Source: Fibrobacter sp. UWB2
GTDB taxonomy: Bacteria > Fibrobacterota > Fibrobacteria > Fibrobacterales > Fibrobacteraceae
Assembly (NCBI RefSeq): GCF_002210425.1
Contig: NZ_MWQK01000004.1
Coordinates: 186,001-250,000, forward strand
Direction of reading: 5' to 3'
Length of the DNA stretch: 64,000 bases
Shown here one piece after another: positions 7,955 to 17,706 of the stretch (position 1 is the stretch's first letter; the number at the start of each line of letters is the position of its first letter). The notes under the pieces were generated by a model. It was given only the letters and a program-made list of their open reading frames with translations. It had not been told where the DNA came from and searched no databases. Position numbers and translations under genes: made by a program.

Positions 7955-10495
7955 ATGAATCAAGAAACACCCGATACTACTCTAGGTTTATCTAACGTCA
8001 ATCACCTAGAACGACTTTACGATGGTTGGTTCCTCGATTACGCCAGCTATGTGATTTTGGACCGTGCGGTCCCGTATTTTGAAGATGGCCTGAAGCCTGT
8101 TCAGCGCCGTATTTTGCATTCCATGTTCGAAAACCACGACGGACGCTACCAGAAGGTGGCAACAATCGTCGGTCGAACAATGGCCTACCACCCGCATGGT
8201 GACGCCTCCATCGGCGATGCTCTTGTGGGCCTCGGCCAGAAAAATTTGCTCATCGACACCCAGGGTAACTGGGGCAACCCCTACACGGGCGACCGCGCTG
8301 CAGCACCCCGTTATATCGAAGGCCGCCTCACGCCGTTCGCTGTCGATGTCGTGTTCAACCCCGAAACGACGGAATGGATCCCGAGTTACGATGGCCGTAG
8401 CGAAGAACCGGTCACGCTCCCGGTCAAGTTCCCGCTGCTTTTGGCTCAGGGCGTCGATGGTATCGCCGTCGGTCTCTCGACTTCCATCCTCCCCCACAAC
8501 TTCCGCGAGCTCTGCGAGGCAAGCATCGCCTGCCTGCGCGGCAAGAAGTTTACGCTTTACCCGGACTTTTTCACGGGCGGCATCATCGACGTGTCGGACT
8601 ACAACGACGGTCAACGCGGGGGCAAGGTCAAGGTCCGCGCGAAGATTGAAAAGGTCGATAACAAGACGCTCGCCATCCGCGAAATCCCGTACGGCACCAC
8701 GACCGTGAGCTTGATCGAAAGCATTGTCAAGGCAAACGACAAGGGCAAAATCAAGATCAAGCACGTGGACGACAACACGAGCCAGGGCGTTGAAATTCTC
8801 GTGCACTTGCAGCCGGGGACGGACCCGCAAGTCGCCATCGATGCACTCTACGCCTTTACGGACTGCGAAAAGTCGCTCTCTCCGTGCACTTGCGTCATTA
8901 TCGACAAGCACCCGAAATTTGTCGGTGTTTCTGACATCTTGAAGCTCAACACGGAACACACCGTGAAGCTTTTGGAATGGGAACTCGCCAACGAGCTCAA
9001 GCACCTCGAAGACAAGTGGCACATGACCACGCTCGAAAAAATCTTTATCGAGAAAGAAGTCTACGAGGTCATCAAGAAAGCAAAGGACCGTGAACAAATT
9101 ATCCGCCTCGTTCGCGAAGGCCTCACGCCGTACCTCAAGCGTCTGCATCGTCAGACCGTTACGGACGAGGAAATCGGCAAGCTCATTGAAATTCCGATCC
9201 GCCGTATAAGCCATTACGACCGCGAAAAGGCCGACCAGCTTTTGCAGGAACTCGAAGAAAACATTGCAAAGTGCAAGTACAACCAGGAACACATTATCGA
9301 TTACGCCGTAAACCACTTCAAGAACATCTTGAAGAAGTACGGCGAAGGCAAGGAACGCCGCACGCAGATTGCCGAATTCGGTAAGGTGAACGCCGTACAC
9401 GTGGCACTTGCAAACCAGAAGCTTTACGTGAACCGCAAGGAAGGTTTCGTGGGCACGGGCATGAAGAAGGAAGAATACCTCTTCGACGTGTCGGAATACG
9501 ATGACTTGATCGTATTCAAGGCCGACGGCAGCTTCAAGGTCGTGAAGGTCAGCGACAAGGACTTTGTCGGTAAGGATATCATTCTCGTCGAAAAGTTCAA
9601 CAAGGACGACGAACGCCATATCTATAACGTCATCCACCAGGATGGCAAGGACGGCTACGCTTACATCAAGCGTTTCAACGTCGGCGGCGTGACTCGCGAC
9701 AAGGATTACTACATGGGAAAGAACAAGCCCGGTAGCAAAATCCTTTACATGTCGAGCAACATGAACGGCGAAGCCGAAGTGGTCGAAGTCATCTTGAAGC
9801 CGCGTCCGCGCATCAAGCTGAACTTTGAAGTGGACTTTAGCGAAGTCGAAGTCAAGGGCCGTGGAGCCATTGGCAATATCGTTTCGAAGTACCCGGTCAA
9901 GACAGTCAAGAGACTCCGCAAGGGCGTTTCGACACTTGGCGCAAGAGTGCTTTACTTCGATGCTCCGAGCGGTATCGTCTCGACGCAGAAGAAGGGCGAT
10001 TGCCTCGGTGAATTTGGTGAAAACGACAAGTTGCTCATCATCAAGCAAGATGGTAGCGCTCGTGTCCACACTATGGCAGACCCGATTCTCGTCGGTTCGA
10101 ACATCAAGTACCTGCACAAGTACGACCCCACACAGGTCTTTACGGTGCTCTACTTCGAAGGCTCGAATTTCAACTACATGGTCAAACGCTTCAACCTTGA
10201 AGGCTGCCCCATGACGACGGAATTCAGCGTTGTTTCCGACCACAAGGACACGAAGCTCATCGAGCTCTTTGCAACTGATGACGCACGCGAACTGATGGAA
10301 TACCAGGTCGGTCGCGAAGTCCAGAAGGAAGAACTCGACTTGACGGAAATTGCGGAAGTCAAGGGCTACAAGGCTCTCGGCAGCAAGTTCACCGCCAAGA
10401 AGATCAAGCGCGTGAGCCGCATTTCGCCGGCAGATCCGTTTAGCGACGGAAGCGGTGAAAGCGAAGGTTCTAACGAAGATCCGAGCTTGTTCTAA
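7955..10495 (+). CDS. parC: DNA topoisomerase IV subunit A
   Basis: 846 aa. Type IIA topoisomerase breakage-reunion subunit, acting with ParE (encoded at 45754) to decatenate chromosomes. The winged-helix motif GLKPVQRRILHSM is at residues 46-58, the quinolone-resistance-region motif YHPHGDASIGDALV at 78-91, and the catalytic Tyr is Y120 in AAAPRYIEGRL. A coiled-coil tower spans about 340-470 and a degenerate beta-pinwheel C-terminal domain follows (about 500-800). I call ParC rather than GyrA because no clean GyrA-box (QRRGGKG) is visible and the C-terminal domain resembles Bacteroidota ParC. It stands alone, not next to parE. Confidence 0.9.
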   Translation: MNQETPDTTLGLSNVNHLERLYDGWFLDYASYVILDRAVPYFEDGLKPVQRRILHSMFENHDGRYQKVATIVGRTMAYHPHGDASIGDALVGLGQKNLLIDTQGNWGNPYTGDRAAAPRYIEGRLTPFAVDVVFNPETTEWIPSYDGRSEEPVTLPVKFPLLLAQGVDGIAVGLSTSILPHNFRELCEASIACLRGKKFTLYPDFFTGGIIDVSDYNDGQRGGKVKVRAKIEKVDNKTLAIREIPYGTTTVSLIESIVKANDKGKIKIKHVDDNTSQGVEILVHLQPGTDPQVAIDALYAFTDCEKSLSPCTCVIIDKHPKFVGVSDILKLNTEHTVKLLEWELANELKHLEDKWHMTTLEKIFIEKEVYEVIKKAKDREQIIRLVREGLTPYLKRLHRQTVTDEEIGKLIEIPIRRISHYDREKADQLLQELEENIAKCKYNQEHIIDYAVNHFKNILKKYGEGKERRTQIAEFGKVNAVHVALANQKLYVNRKEGFVGTGMKKEEYLFDVSEYDDLIVFKADGSFKVVKVSDKDFVGKDIILVEKFNKDDERHIYNVIHQDGKDGYAYIKRFNVGGVTRDKDYYMGKNKPGSKILYMSSNMNGEAEVVEVILKPRPRIKLNFEVDFSEVEVKGRGAIGNIVSKYPVKTVKRLRKGVSTLGARVLYFDAPSGIVSTQKKGDCLGEFGENDKLLIIKQDGSARVHTMADPILVGSNIKYLHKYDPTQVFTVLYFEGSNFNYMVKRFNLEGCPMTTEFSVVSDHKDTKLIELFATDDARELMEYQVGREVQKEELDLTEIAEVKGYKALGSKFTAKKIKRVSRISPADPFSDGSGESEGSNEDPSLF

Positions 10496-10514
10496 AAAGG
10501 ACGCTCCGCTTCAA

Positions 10515-10685
10515 TGTCATGCCCGCCGGAGCCTGTGCTGAGCGCAGTCGAAGTAAGCGGGCATCTCCTTTTTATAAGACGAGAAGGAGATTCCTTCCCC
10601 ATACGCGGATCATGACTACTAAGCAGCATAGCTGCAAGTAGTCAAAGAGATTAAATCGGGAATGACAACGCAACGGGAATGACAA
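10515..10685. repeat. Composite dispersed palindromic repeat after parC
   Basis: An outer inverted unit (TGTCATGCCCGC at 10515 to GCGGGCATCTCC ending 10568) is followed by a long unit (GGAGATTCC at 10586 to GGGAATGACA near 10668) and a partial third copy. The long unit contains a nested hairpin, ACTACT/AGTAGT around GCAGC/GCTGC. The whole 230-bp gap between parC and ftsE consists mostly of this element. Confidence 0.7.
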
Positions 10686-10725
10686 TGTTAAGCAAGATTT
10701 GCGGCATCTCGCCGCATTTCAGCAT

Positions 10726-11415
10726 TTAAAGAATATCTCTGTTAAGTAATTCGCCGTGGCTGAGTTCAAGACGGCGGAACGGGCTGTTCAAATAAAAATC
10801 TGGATTATGCGTAGCCATGAGGATGGTTGTTCCGCGGGCATTGATTTCCTTGAAAATGCAGAAGACTTCTTCAGCATTTTTTGGGTCCAAGTTACCGGTC
10901 GGTTCGTCCGCCAAAAGCAGATACGGGTTGTGCACCATCGCACGGGCAATCGCCACACGCTGCTGTTCACCGCCCGAAAGCGTGTAAGGCATTGCAAAGC
11001 GCTTTTGGCTAATGCCCACGAGCGCAAGCGCGTCAAAGACAGCCGCATTAATCTTGTTGCTCGGAGTCCCGACAATGCGGAGCGCAAGCGCCACATTCTC
11101 GAAAACATTGCGGTCCGGCAACAGCTTAAAGTCCTGGAAAATAATTCCCATCTTGCGGCGGAGCGCCTGGATTCTATCGTCCGGCGTGTTCTTGCTATCG
11201 TACAAGACGTTGTCCGAGAACTTGACCATCACCTGGCCGCCGCGTTCTTCGTCCGGGCGTTCATCCATGTAGATGAGTTTCAGCACCGTCGATTTTCCGG
11301 CGCCGGAATGCCCCGTCAAGAAAACAAACTCACCCTTATTAATACGGAAGGTGACGTTGTTCAACGCCTTCCAGTTGGCTTCGTAGGATTTCGTGACGTG
11401 GGTAAAATGAATCAT
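10726..11415 (-). CDS. ftsE: Cell-division ABC transporter ATP-binding protein FtsE
   Basis: 229 aa ATPase. Walker A is GHSGAGKST (about 35-43), the Q-loop is IIFQDFKLL, the signature is LSGGEQQR, Walker B is LLLADEPTGN and the H-loop is ATHN. FLTGHSGAGKSTVLKLI is typical of FtsE, which with FtsX signals to periplasmic murein hydrolases at the septum. It follows the SurA-type gene by 1 bp, so it is translated from the chaperone operon. No ftsX follows: the next 230 bp hold only repeats. LolD is the alternative family but fits less well. Confidence 0.83.
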   Translation of the reverse strand: MIHFTHVTKSYEANWKALNNVTFRINKGEFVFLTGHSGAGKSTVLKLIYMDERPDEERGGQVMVKFSDNVLYDSKNTPDDRIQALRRKMGIIFQDFKLLPDRNVFENVALALRIVGTPSNKINAAVFDALALVGISQKRFAMPYTLSGGEQQRVAIARAMVHNPYLLLADEPTGNLDPKNAEEVFCIFKEINARGTTILMATHNPDFYLNSPFRRLELSHGELLNRDIL

Positions 11416-11416
11416 A

Positions 11417-12700
11417 TTATTCCGTCATTCTGATTTCGACGAGAACTTCCTTGCGCCACTTCTGGATGAGCTTCTGGAGCTTTTCATTTTCCAAGTGCGT
11501 TGCGGCCATAAGTTCAATCTTGCCGTAATCTTCTTCGAGCGTGAGTTCGCGCACCTGGCGGGAATCATCGAGACGGAACAAGTGGTAAGCGCCATCAATC
11601 ATGACCGGTTCAGAAATTTCACCGACGTTCAAGTTCGCGACCGGGTCCACATAAGCAGGTTCCATTTCGTTACGCTGGAACCAGCCAAGCAAACCACCCT
11701 GGAAGTTGCTAGACTTATCTTCACTGAACGTTTTTGCAGCCTTGGCAAATTCTTCCTTCGACTTAATATTGTTGCGGAGGGAATCGGCGAGAGCCACCAC
11801 CGCAGCGGAATCCTTTGCTGTCGGAATCGTGCGCAAGAGAATCTGTGCAGAACGAACGCCATCTTCCTTACGTCCAAGCACGCGGGCAATGTGCCAGCCT
11901 AAATCCGTCTTGACCGGAGTCGATGCATAATGACCATTCTTCAAGCGTTCAATAGCCTTTTCGAATGCAGGGTCCAAGAGACCGCGCTTAAAGTAACCGA
12001 GGTCGCCGCCCTTAGCCGCAGAGCTGTCCTGCGAATGACGCTGGGCCAAAAGTTCAAATTTGATACCGAGGTTGAGGCTATCGATCAACGTTTCGGCAAA
12101 GCGCTTCACAGAATCCACAATCATGGAATCCGGCTTAATCGGAAGCTGGATATGGCTCAACAAAACGCAGTTGAACTGGCGCGGGAGCGAGTCCTTGTAA
12201 TCCTTGTAAAAGAGGTCCACTTCTTTCTTGGTCGGGTGGATCGTGCCCACGTGGAGCTGACGCACACGGGAAATTTCCATGTGGTTGCGAATCTGCTTAC
12301 CGAGCTGTTCACGGTACTGAATCATCGAAAGACCGAGCTGAGCACGCACCGCCTTTTCGAGCGTCGCCATATCAATCTTCTGGCTTGCTGCAATGGACTG
12401 GAGATGAGCCGTCACGCGCTGGTCCACTTCATTTTCCGAAATCACAATCGAGTCGCGGTCAATGCGGCTGAGCAAAACCTTTTCTTCAATCATACGGTCC
12501 AGCACAGCTTCTTTCTGCTGCTGTTCCGTCATATTTGCCGCTTCGGGCGTTTCCTGGAACCTGTAGAGGTTGTTCATGAAATCCGAGCGCATAATCGGCT
12601 TGCCATCGACGACAGCCGCAATGCCTTCCATCAATACCGGTTCGGCAAAGCAAGCGACAGACAGAGCAAAAACTAAAGAGGCAATTCGATTACTGATCAT
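11417..12700 (-). CDS. surA: SurA-type periplasmic peptidyl-prolyl isomerase
   Basis: 427 aa. Signal peptide (residues 1-19), SurA N-terminal chaperone region starting GIAAVVDGKPIMRSDF, and two parvulin/PpiC domains: about 178-280 (SAAKGGDLGYFKRG) and 283-380 (SSNFQGGLLGWFQRN). This is the canonical SurA layout of an outer-membrane-protein chaperone. The start codon shares one base with the stop of the upstream lipoprotein gene (TAATG), which suggests translational coupling. Location: periplasm. Partner substrates are presumably outer-membrane barrels such as those at 44793 and 57088. Confidence 0.87.
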   Translation of the reverse strand: MISNRIASLVFALSVACFAEPVLMEGIAAVVDGKPIMRSDFMNNLYRFQETPEAANMTEQQQKEAVLDRMIEEKVLLSRIDRDSIVISENEVDQRVTAHLQSIAASQKIDMATLEKAVRAQLGLSMIQYREQLGKQIRNHMEISRVRQLHVGTIHPTKKEVDLFYKDYKDSLPRQFNCVLLSHIQLPIKPDSMIVDSVKRFAETLIDSLNLGIKFELLAQRHSQDSSAAKGGDLGYFKRGLLDPAFEKAIERLKNGHYASTPVKTDLGWHIARVLGRKEDGVRSAQILLRTIPTAKDSAAVVALADSLRNNIKSKEEFAKAAKTFSEDKSSNFQGGLLGWFQRNEMEPAYVDPVANLNVGEISEPVMIDGAYHLFRLDDSRQVRELTLEEDYGKIELMAATHLENEKLQKLIQKWRKEVLVEIRMTE

Positions 12701-13503
12701 TATTTTTCCTTTTCACTAAGAACATTCATCTTCGTAATTATAGGGATTCCGGTCTTCCATTCATCCTTGAGGCGCTTCACAACCGTATTCTGGTGTTCCA
12801 CCCAGGCATGCATAGAAACATCGTCAATCACTTCATCAAGCGGACGCGCATCGGCAGAATCAAGCTTGTTAGTCACAACCGCAATCTTTGCAGCGCCATC
12901 GCAGACCTTCATCGGAGTAATACGGCCGACAACCGCACGGCGGATCGACGGAATCATGCACGGATCCGGAGTCTCATCAACACCGTCAAATTCTCTCATG
13001 CGCTTCACCAGGCGATGGTTAGGCGGAATCGATTCAAACTTGGTATTCTTGAATTCCTTGTAATACTGCACGGCAGATTTCCAATCGGCAAAGGACATAA
13101 TCGCCCCCGAAACAGTCGTCTTTCCGTTCAAGTAAAGGTCCTGGTTCTTGTGGTAGAAGTCAATTTTTTCGACATCGCTCACAATCATCGTATCAAGGTA
13201 AGACTGCATGAAATAATCGGCGACAATCTTGCGCTTCGTGCGTTCAATCATGCGGATGAGCACAGAATCTTTCAGCGCACCGGCCTTCACAGCCTGCTGG
13301 TACACAAGTTCTTCATCAATCCAGCGTTGCAAAAAGAGGATGCGTTCACGATCGCCCCAGGAATCCCAATCAGGAGCGTACGTGTAAACCTCCGACTGGT
13401 GCAACTTGGAATCGCCCACGGTGACAATCACCGGGTCTTTCGTTTTACAGGCTGCAAGCATTACCAAACTGAATGCAAGCAATATACGGATAACGGATTT
13501 CAT
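12700..13503 (-). CDS. Lipoprotein with SurA-like N-terminal chaperone region
   Basis: 267 aa. A lipoprotein signal (MKSVIRILLAFSLVMLAAC, lipobox Cys19) is followed by VIVTVGDSKLHQSEVYTY, which resembles the start of SurA/PrsA-type chaperones, and a helical region. A parvulin domain is not clearly recognisable, so isomerase activity is doubtful. The adjacent surA gene implies a role in periplasmic or outer-membrane protein folding. Start 13503 is preferred over earlier ones because it gives the lipobox and lies 5 nt after a perfect TAAATTTG box, implying a leaderless message. Confidence 0.75.
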   Translation of the reverse strand: MKSVIRILLAFSLVMLAACKTKDPVIVTVGDSKLHQSEVYTYAPDWDSWGDRERILFLQRWIDEELVYQQAVKAGALKDSVLIRMIERTKRKIVADYFMQSYLDTMIVSDVEKIDFYHKNQDLYLNGKTTVSGAIMSFADWKSAVQYYKEFKNTKFESIPPNHRLVKRMREFDGVDETPDPCMIPSIRRAVVGRITPMKVCDGAAKIAVVTNKLDSADARPLDEVIDDVSMHAWVEHQNTVVKRLKDEWKTGIPIITKMNVLSEKEK

Positions 13504-13508
13504 TGCGA

Positions 13509-13516
13509 CAAATTTA
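13509..13516 (-). promoter_or_regulatory. TAAATTTG promoter box 5 nt before the chaperone lipoprotein
   Basis: Exact TAnnTTTG match on the minus strand; TCGCA separates it from the ATG at 13503. There is no Shine-Dalgarno. The box lies inside the last 10 codons of hrpA, so it gives the chaperone-ftsE operon its own promoter. Confidence 0.6.
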
Positions 13517-13540
13517 GAAAATTCGCGCCCGCGAAAGTAG

Positions 13541-16500
13541 TTAAAGTCGTCCAAAACGGCCTTTCAACCTTGCTAAAGCGTCTTCTTCCACAATATCTTC
13601 GGCGTCATTACCCTTGCGTTTGTACTTGAGGATTTCAAAATCTTCAAGCATTGCCTTCGCTTGCAAGTAAAGTTCGGCAAATTCCGGGTCATCCGTTGGC
13701 GTGCGGTCGATTTTTCCGAGGAGTTCACGGGCATTTTTCAGTTCGTGGTCCTTGAGGTAACGCGCCTTGAGGTACGGGCGGAAATATTCGCGGAGGGTAT
13801 TGGCCGAAAGTTCCGTGTTTTCGCGGGACACAGATTCACGAGATGCGTCAAACGGGAGTTCTATGTTGAAAAGTTCTGCAAGAACGCGCAGACGTTCAAA
13901 CAAAGTAAGTTCTTTTTGGTACGCCGTATGGATCGCAATTATGGTTTTGTTTTTTAAGGTCGACTTGCCGTTTCCACTCCGCATTTCCACGCTGAAATCT
14001 TTAAGCAAATTCCAGTCCTTTACAAAAGCTTCAGCACTGATAAGGCCCGATTCGTATGTTGCACGCACAAGCGAGAGGCGAATTTCTTCATCTTCGCTAC
14101 GGGTGTTTGCCGCAAGACTCTTGAAGTCGCGAATCTTTTTGCCACGTGAGAATTCTAGCCCTGTAAAGCGCACACAGCGAGTCGCATCAAGGCTATCAGC
14201 CGCAAGCGATTTTGCGACCCAAATCTTGAGAGCCGTTTCAAAGTTATCCGCAAAGACACCGCCCATTTCGAGCAAGTTCAAGCGGTCGGCAATGAGCTGT
14301 TTTTTCTCTTCGGAGAGTGAAGTCTTTTGCGATGCGGGATGCGCCGCAGTTTCGGGATGCGCAGCGGATTCAAGATGCGCGCCCTCAACACGCTTGCGGA
14401 AAGCTTGCCAAAAACGGGATTCATCCGACACCATCAACGCCGACTGCCCAAGACGCCAACCAAAGCGCATTCCTTCGAGCGGGAAGTCAATGCCAAACGT
14501 CACCAATGCCGGGCGAACCGCCAAGAACATGCGGTAAGAGCCCCATTCCGGAGAAATTTCGAGTTTATAAGGTTCCGGGAAACCAGGCTTTGAAACGACC
14601 AAATGCAGACGCAAATGATTTTCCTTGTCGGGATTCACCGTCGGAACGTCGATGCTAGCGCCGTTTGCACCCGAGCGGATTTCCTTTGTATTCGAAAGCA
14701 CTTCGTAAAGCAACAAGAGTGGAGCTTTATGCGGGAAGTTGTCAAGTGCCGCAAAGAATTCATCGTCAATCGCGGTGCGTTTGGCTTCGAGCAATTTCTT
14801 GACGCTCTTGGGCATTTCGCGAATCACGGATTCAATCATCCATTCACGCCATTGCTGGATGCTCATCGCAAATTTTGCCGGAGAAATTTCAGTCAGCAAA
14901 TCGTAAGGCAACGAGAGCGTAATGCCATCGCAATCGCGAGTGGCGTCAAAGACCATTTCACCTGTAACAACGCGCTCGCCAATGCGGAAATGCTCGATGG
15001 AACCGCCAAGAGTTGGGGCTGGAGCCGCATCTTTAGACTTGACTTGTGCGGGGCTCGGAATGACAATGCGATTGACACCTTTTTCATCACTTGTCCAAGA
15101 GGTTCCACTCGTGCCGCCATCCAACTGATCCAACCAATACTTTTCATCGAATTTCAAGAATTGGTCAGTGTGCTCGTAGATGTAGCTTTTGAGCGTCTTG
15201 ATGGAATTGACGTTACCCGCAATTCGCGTGTAGTAACCCACAAGCGCATCTTCGCTCGGAGCAAGCCCGAACTGGCGTTTACGCGCTTCGAGAGCATGGA
15301 GATTTTCGACGACGCGGTCGTTGTGCTTCATGAAATCAAAAGGCCTAGCCACCTCGCCCATCACTACCGCTTCGCGCCAGAAAATCTGGGCGCAGTCTTC
15401 GGGATTCACGCGGGCGTAATCCACACGATGACCACGGCTAATCACAAGCCCTCTAAAGCTCACTTCTTCGACCGCTTCGACAAAGCCGCGTTCCTTATTC
15501 CACGTCGGTTCAAACCAGCGGCGTGTGCAGAACGGTTCTGCCACTTGCAAAATCCATTCCGGCTTGATTTCGGCAGCCTTCGTGAGGAACGTGCGGCTCG
15601 TTTCGCGCACTTCGGCACTGAAAAGCCATTCCACGCTCTTGGCGTACAAATCGCTACCCGGGAACACATGCGTTTCGCGACCGCTCACCAAACGGTAGCA
15701 GCCGTTTTCAATATCGCGGTGCGCAATCCCGCCCAAGAATCCGGAGAGGAGCGCAATGTGCAAATTGTCGCGATGGAACGAATCGAACGGACAAACTTTA
15801 TTTTCAAACTTTACTTCGAGAATGCGGCTGAACTGTTCGTACAAATCCACCCATTCACGCAAGCGCAAAAAGTGCATGCTGTTCTTATCGCAGAACTTGC
15901 GGAGTTTGTTCCAAGTTTTGCCGTCCCAGTCCGTGCAGAACGCATTCCACATCGAAACGTAAACGAGGAAGTCGCTCTTGTGACCGCAGAATTTGCGGTG
16001 CAGCTGACGGATGCGAGTGCGTTCCGGTTCATCGTTCGGCACCACACGCGGATCCTGAATGCTAAGAGCCGAGCACACAATAAGCGCCGGCTGCAAAACG
16101 CCCAAATCGCGAGCGCGCAAAAGCACCGCCGAAAGCGACACGTCCATCGGGAGGCGCGTCATATCGCGGCCAAGCTTGGTCACATGACCGCTAGAATTGT
16201 CAGCCGTGAGTGCGCCAAGTTCAAATAACGTCTTGTAAGCGCCACGGAATGCCGAATGCGGAGGCGACTGCAAGAACGGGAAGTTTTCGAGTTCAAGTCC
16301 CAAACTGCGCAACTGCAAAACGACATTTGCCAAATTGCTACGGCGAATTTCTGGCTCCGTGAATTCATCGCGCTTTTCAAAATTCTCGGGAGAGTAAAGG
16401 CGAATGCACACGCCGGGCTTCACGCGCCCTGCGCGTCCAGTGCGCTGCCGCGCGCTGGCCTTCGAAATTTCTTCGACGGGAAGCCCCTGGATTCTCGCCT

Positions 16501-17491
16501 GCGCATTGTAGCGCGAGATTCGGGCCATACCCGTATCGACAACGTAAGCAATTCCCGGAATCGTAAGCGATGTTTCAGCAATGTTCGTCGCCAAGACCAC
16601 TCGCGTCTTGCCCGTGTGCTTGAAAATGCGGCGTTGCTCGTCAGGGCTCATACGCCCGTAAAGCGGGAGCACATCAAAAGTCGCGGCATCTAGCTCATGT
16701 GCAAGTTCGCCTGCTAAATCCTGAATGTCGCGTTCCGTCGGCAAAAAGCAAAGCAAATGGTCGCGATGTCGCGTTTCCAAATCGAGAATCGCATCACGCG
16801 CTTCTTCGATTAAGCCAGAATCGCCCTTGCCCGAGATGTCACGGAGTGCGCTTGCCGAACCATAGTCCGAGAAAAAATACTCGACATCCACAGGGTACGT
16901 GCGGCCTTCGGCCTCCATCACGCAACTGTTGTCGTAAAATTCTTCAAAAAGTTTTGCGTCAAGCGTTGCCGATGCAACAATCAACTTGAAGTCCGGACGA
17001 CGAGAAAGTACCGTCTTGAAAATGCCAAGCAAGATATCGATGTTCAACGAACGTTCGTGCGCTTCGTCAATCATGATGGCGTTGTACTGCCGGAACAAGC
17101 GGTCCTTGCGGAACTCCTGCAACAAGATACCATCCGTCATCACCTTGATGGGGGCTTCATTTGTACCTTGTTCCCAGAAACGGATTTTCGTCGAGACAAG
17201 TTCTTCGTCCTTGAGTTCTTCGCGCAAGCGGTCCGCAATGGAAATCGCCGCCAAACGCCGAGGTTCGGTAACGCCAATCTTAAACTTGACTGGATCCCGT
17301 TCGCCTTCGGCTCCAGGATGACGCGAACAAAACCATTCTAACAAGAACTTCGGTAGCTGCGTAGATTTGCCAGAACCGGTATCAGCCTTGACGATGATAA
17401 CTTGATGTTTTTCTAAAAGCTCAAAAAACTCCTCCCGATGTTCAACAACGGGAAGCTCCGGGTACTCAATTTTCAAGTCGGTTAATTGCAT
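13541..17491 (-). CDS. hrpA: ATP-dependent RNA helicase HrpA (DEAH box)
   Basis: 1316 aa, the usual size of HrpA. Motif I is ADTGSGKSTQLPKF near residue 36, motif Ia TEPRRLAA, motif II DEAH in IMIDEAHERSLN, motif III SATLD, motif V TNIAETSLTIPG and motif VI QRTGRAGR. These are followed by the helicase-associated region and the long DUF3418 C-terminal domain typical of HrpA. HrpA unwinds RNA and helps resolve stalled ribosomes in other bacteria. The ATG at 17491 gives the normal N-terminus (VVEHREEFFELLEKHQVIIV). The gene ends 37 bp before the chaperone lipoprotein start. Confidence 0.93.
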   Translation of the reverse strand: MQLTDLKIEYPELPVVEHREEFFELLEKHQVIIVKADTGSGKSTQLPKFLLEWFCSRHPGAEGERDPVKFKIGVTEPRRLAAISIADRLREELKDEELVSTKIRFWEQGTNEAPIKVMTDGILLQEFRKDRLFRQYNAIMIDEAHERSLNIDILLGIFKTVLSRRPDFKLIVASATLDAKLFEEFYDNSCVMEAEGRTYPVDVEYFFSDYGSASALRDISGKGDSGLIEEARDAILDLETRHRDHLLCFLPTERDIQDLAGELAHELDAATFDVLPLYGRMSPDEQRRIFKHTGKTRVVLATNIAETSLTIPGIAYVVDTGMARISRYNAQARIQGLPVEEISKASARQRTGRAGRVKPGVCIRLYSPENFEKRDEFTEPEIRRSNLANVVLQLRSLGLELENFPFLQSPPHSAFRGAYKTLFELGALTADNSSGHVTKLGRDMTRLPMDVSLSAVLLRARDLGVLQPALIVCSALSIQDPRVVPNDEPERTRIRQLHRKFCGHKSDFLVYVSMWNAFCTDWDGKTWNKLRKFCDKNSMHFLRLREWVDLYEQFSRILEVKFENKVCPFDSFHRDNLHIALLSGFLGGIAHRDIENGCYRLVSGRETHVFPGSDLYAKSVEWLFSAEVRETSRTFLTKAAEIKPEWILQVAEPFCTRRWFEPTWNKERGFVEAVEEVSFRGLVISRGHRVDYARVNPEDCAQIFWREAVVMGEVARPFDFMKHNDRVVENLHALEARKRQFGLAPSEDALVGYYTRIAGNVNSIKTLKSYIYEHTDQFLKFDEKYWLDQLDGGTSGTSWTSDEKGVNRIVIPSPAQVKSKDAAPAPTLGGSIEHFRIGERVVTGEMVFDATRDCDGITLSLPYDLLTEISPAKFAMSIQQWREWMIESVIREMPKSVKKLLEAKRTAIDDEFFAALDNFPHKAPLLLLYEVLSNTKEIRSGANGASIDVPTVNPDKENHLRLHLVVSKPGFPEPYKLEISPEWGSYRMFLAVRPALVTFGIDFPLEGMRFGWRLGQSALMVSDESRFWQAFRKRVEGAHLESAAHPETAAHPASQKTSLSEEKKQLIADRLNLLEMGGVFADNFETALKIWVAKSLAADSLDATRCVRFTGLEFSRGKKIRDFKSLAANTRSEDEEIRLSLVRATYESGLISAEAFVKDWNLLKDFSVEMRSGNGKSTLKNKTIIAIHTAYQKELTLFERLRVLAELFNIELPFDASRESVSRENTELSANTLREYFRPYLKARYLKDHELKNARELLGKIDRTPTDDPEFAELYLQAKAMLEDFEILKYKRKGNDAEDIVEEDALARLKGRFGRL

Positions 17492-17504
17492 TACGAGATA
17501 ACAA

Positions 17505-17645
17505 TTACTCTTTAATATGCCCGCACTTATCGCAGGTGAGTTTATAGCTGTTATCGGGATCTACGACCATCACGCCGTCACATTCCGGCACTTCGCACGG
17601 GAGTTCGCCCGGCATCACTTCTCTATAAGTCTTTTTTTCTTCCAT
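17505..17645 (-). CDS. 46-residue zinc-ribbon protein
   Basis: A tiny protein starting MEEKKTYREVMPGELPCEV. Four cysteines are arranged as C-x4-C and C-x2-C (LPCEVPEC, LTCDKCGH), a plausible zinc site. It lies 13 bp upstream of hrpA on the same strand and is likely co-transcribed. No family is recognised. The start at 17645 is chosen over the earlier one because upstream residues are unlike a coding extension. It could bind nucleic acid or a protein partner; function unknown. Confidence 0.65.
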   Translation of the reverse strand: MEEKKTYREVMPGELPCEVPECDGVMVVDPDNSYKLTCDKCGHIKE

Positions 17646-17694
17646 AATAACCTGAATATAGAAATTCAAGGCCCTGCTCGCCCACGACAATATT

Positions 17695-17702
17695 TATTTT
17701 TC
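17695..17702 (+). promoter_or_regulatory. TATTTTTC box 4 nt before the thioesterase start
   Basis: TAnnTTTC followed by GGAT and ATG at 17707. Its placement equals that of the dnaG and parC boxes, and no Shine-Dalgarno is present. Confidence 0.4.
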
Positions 17703-17706
17703 GGAT

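Noticed and set aside
8006-10243. 745-codon open frame on the minus strand opposite parC
   Set aside because: A shadow of the strong codon bias of parC; its translation has no domain and no promoter or ribosome-binding site.
14603-16228. 541-codon open frame on the plus strand inside hrpA
   Set aside because: Antisense of a clearly recognised helicase; translation is low-quality and without motifs.
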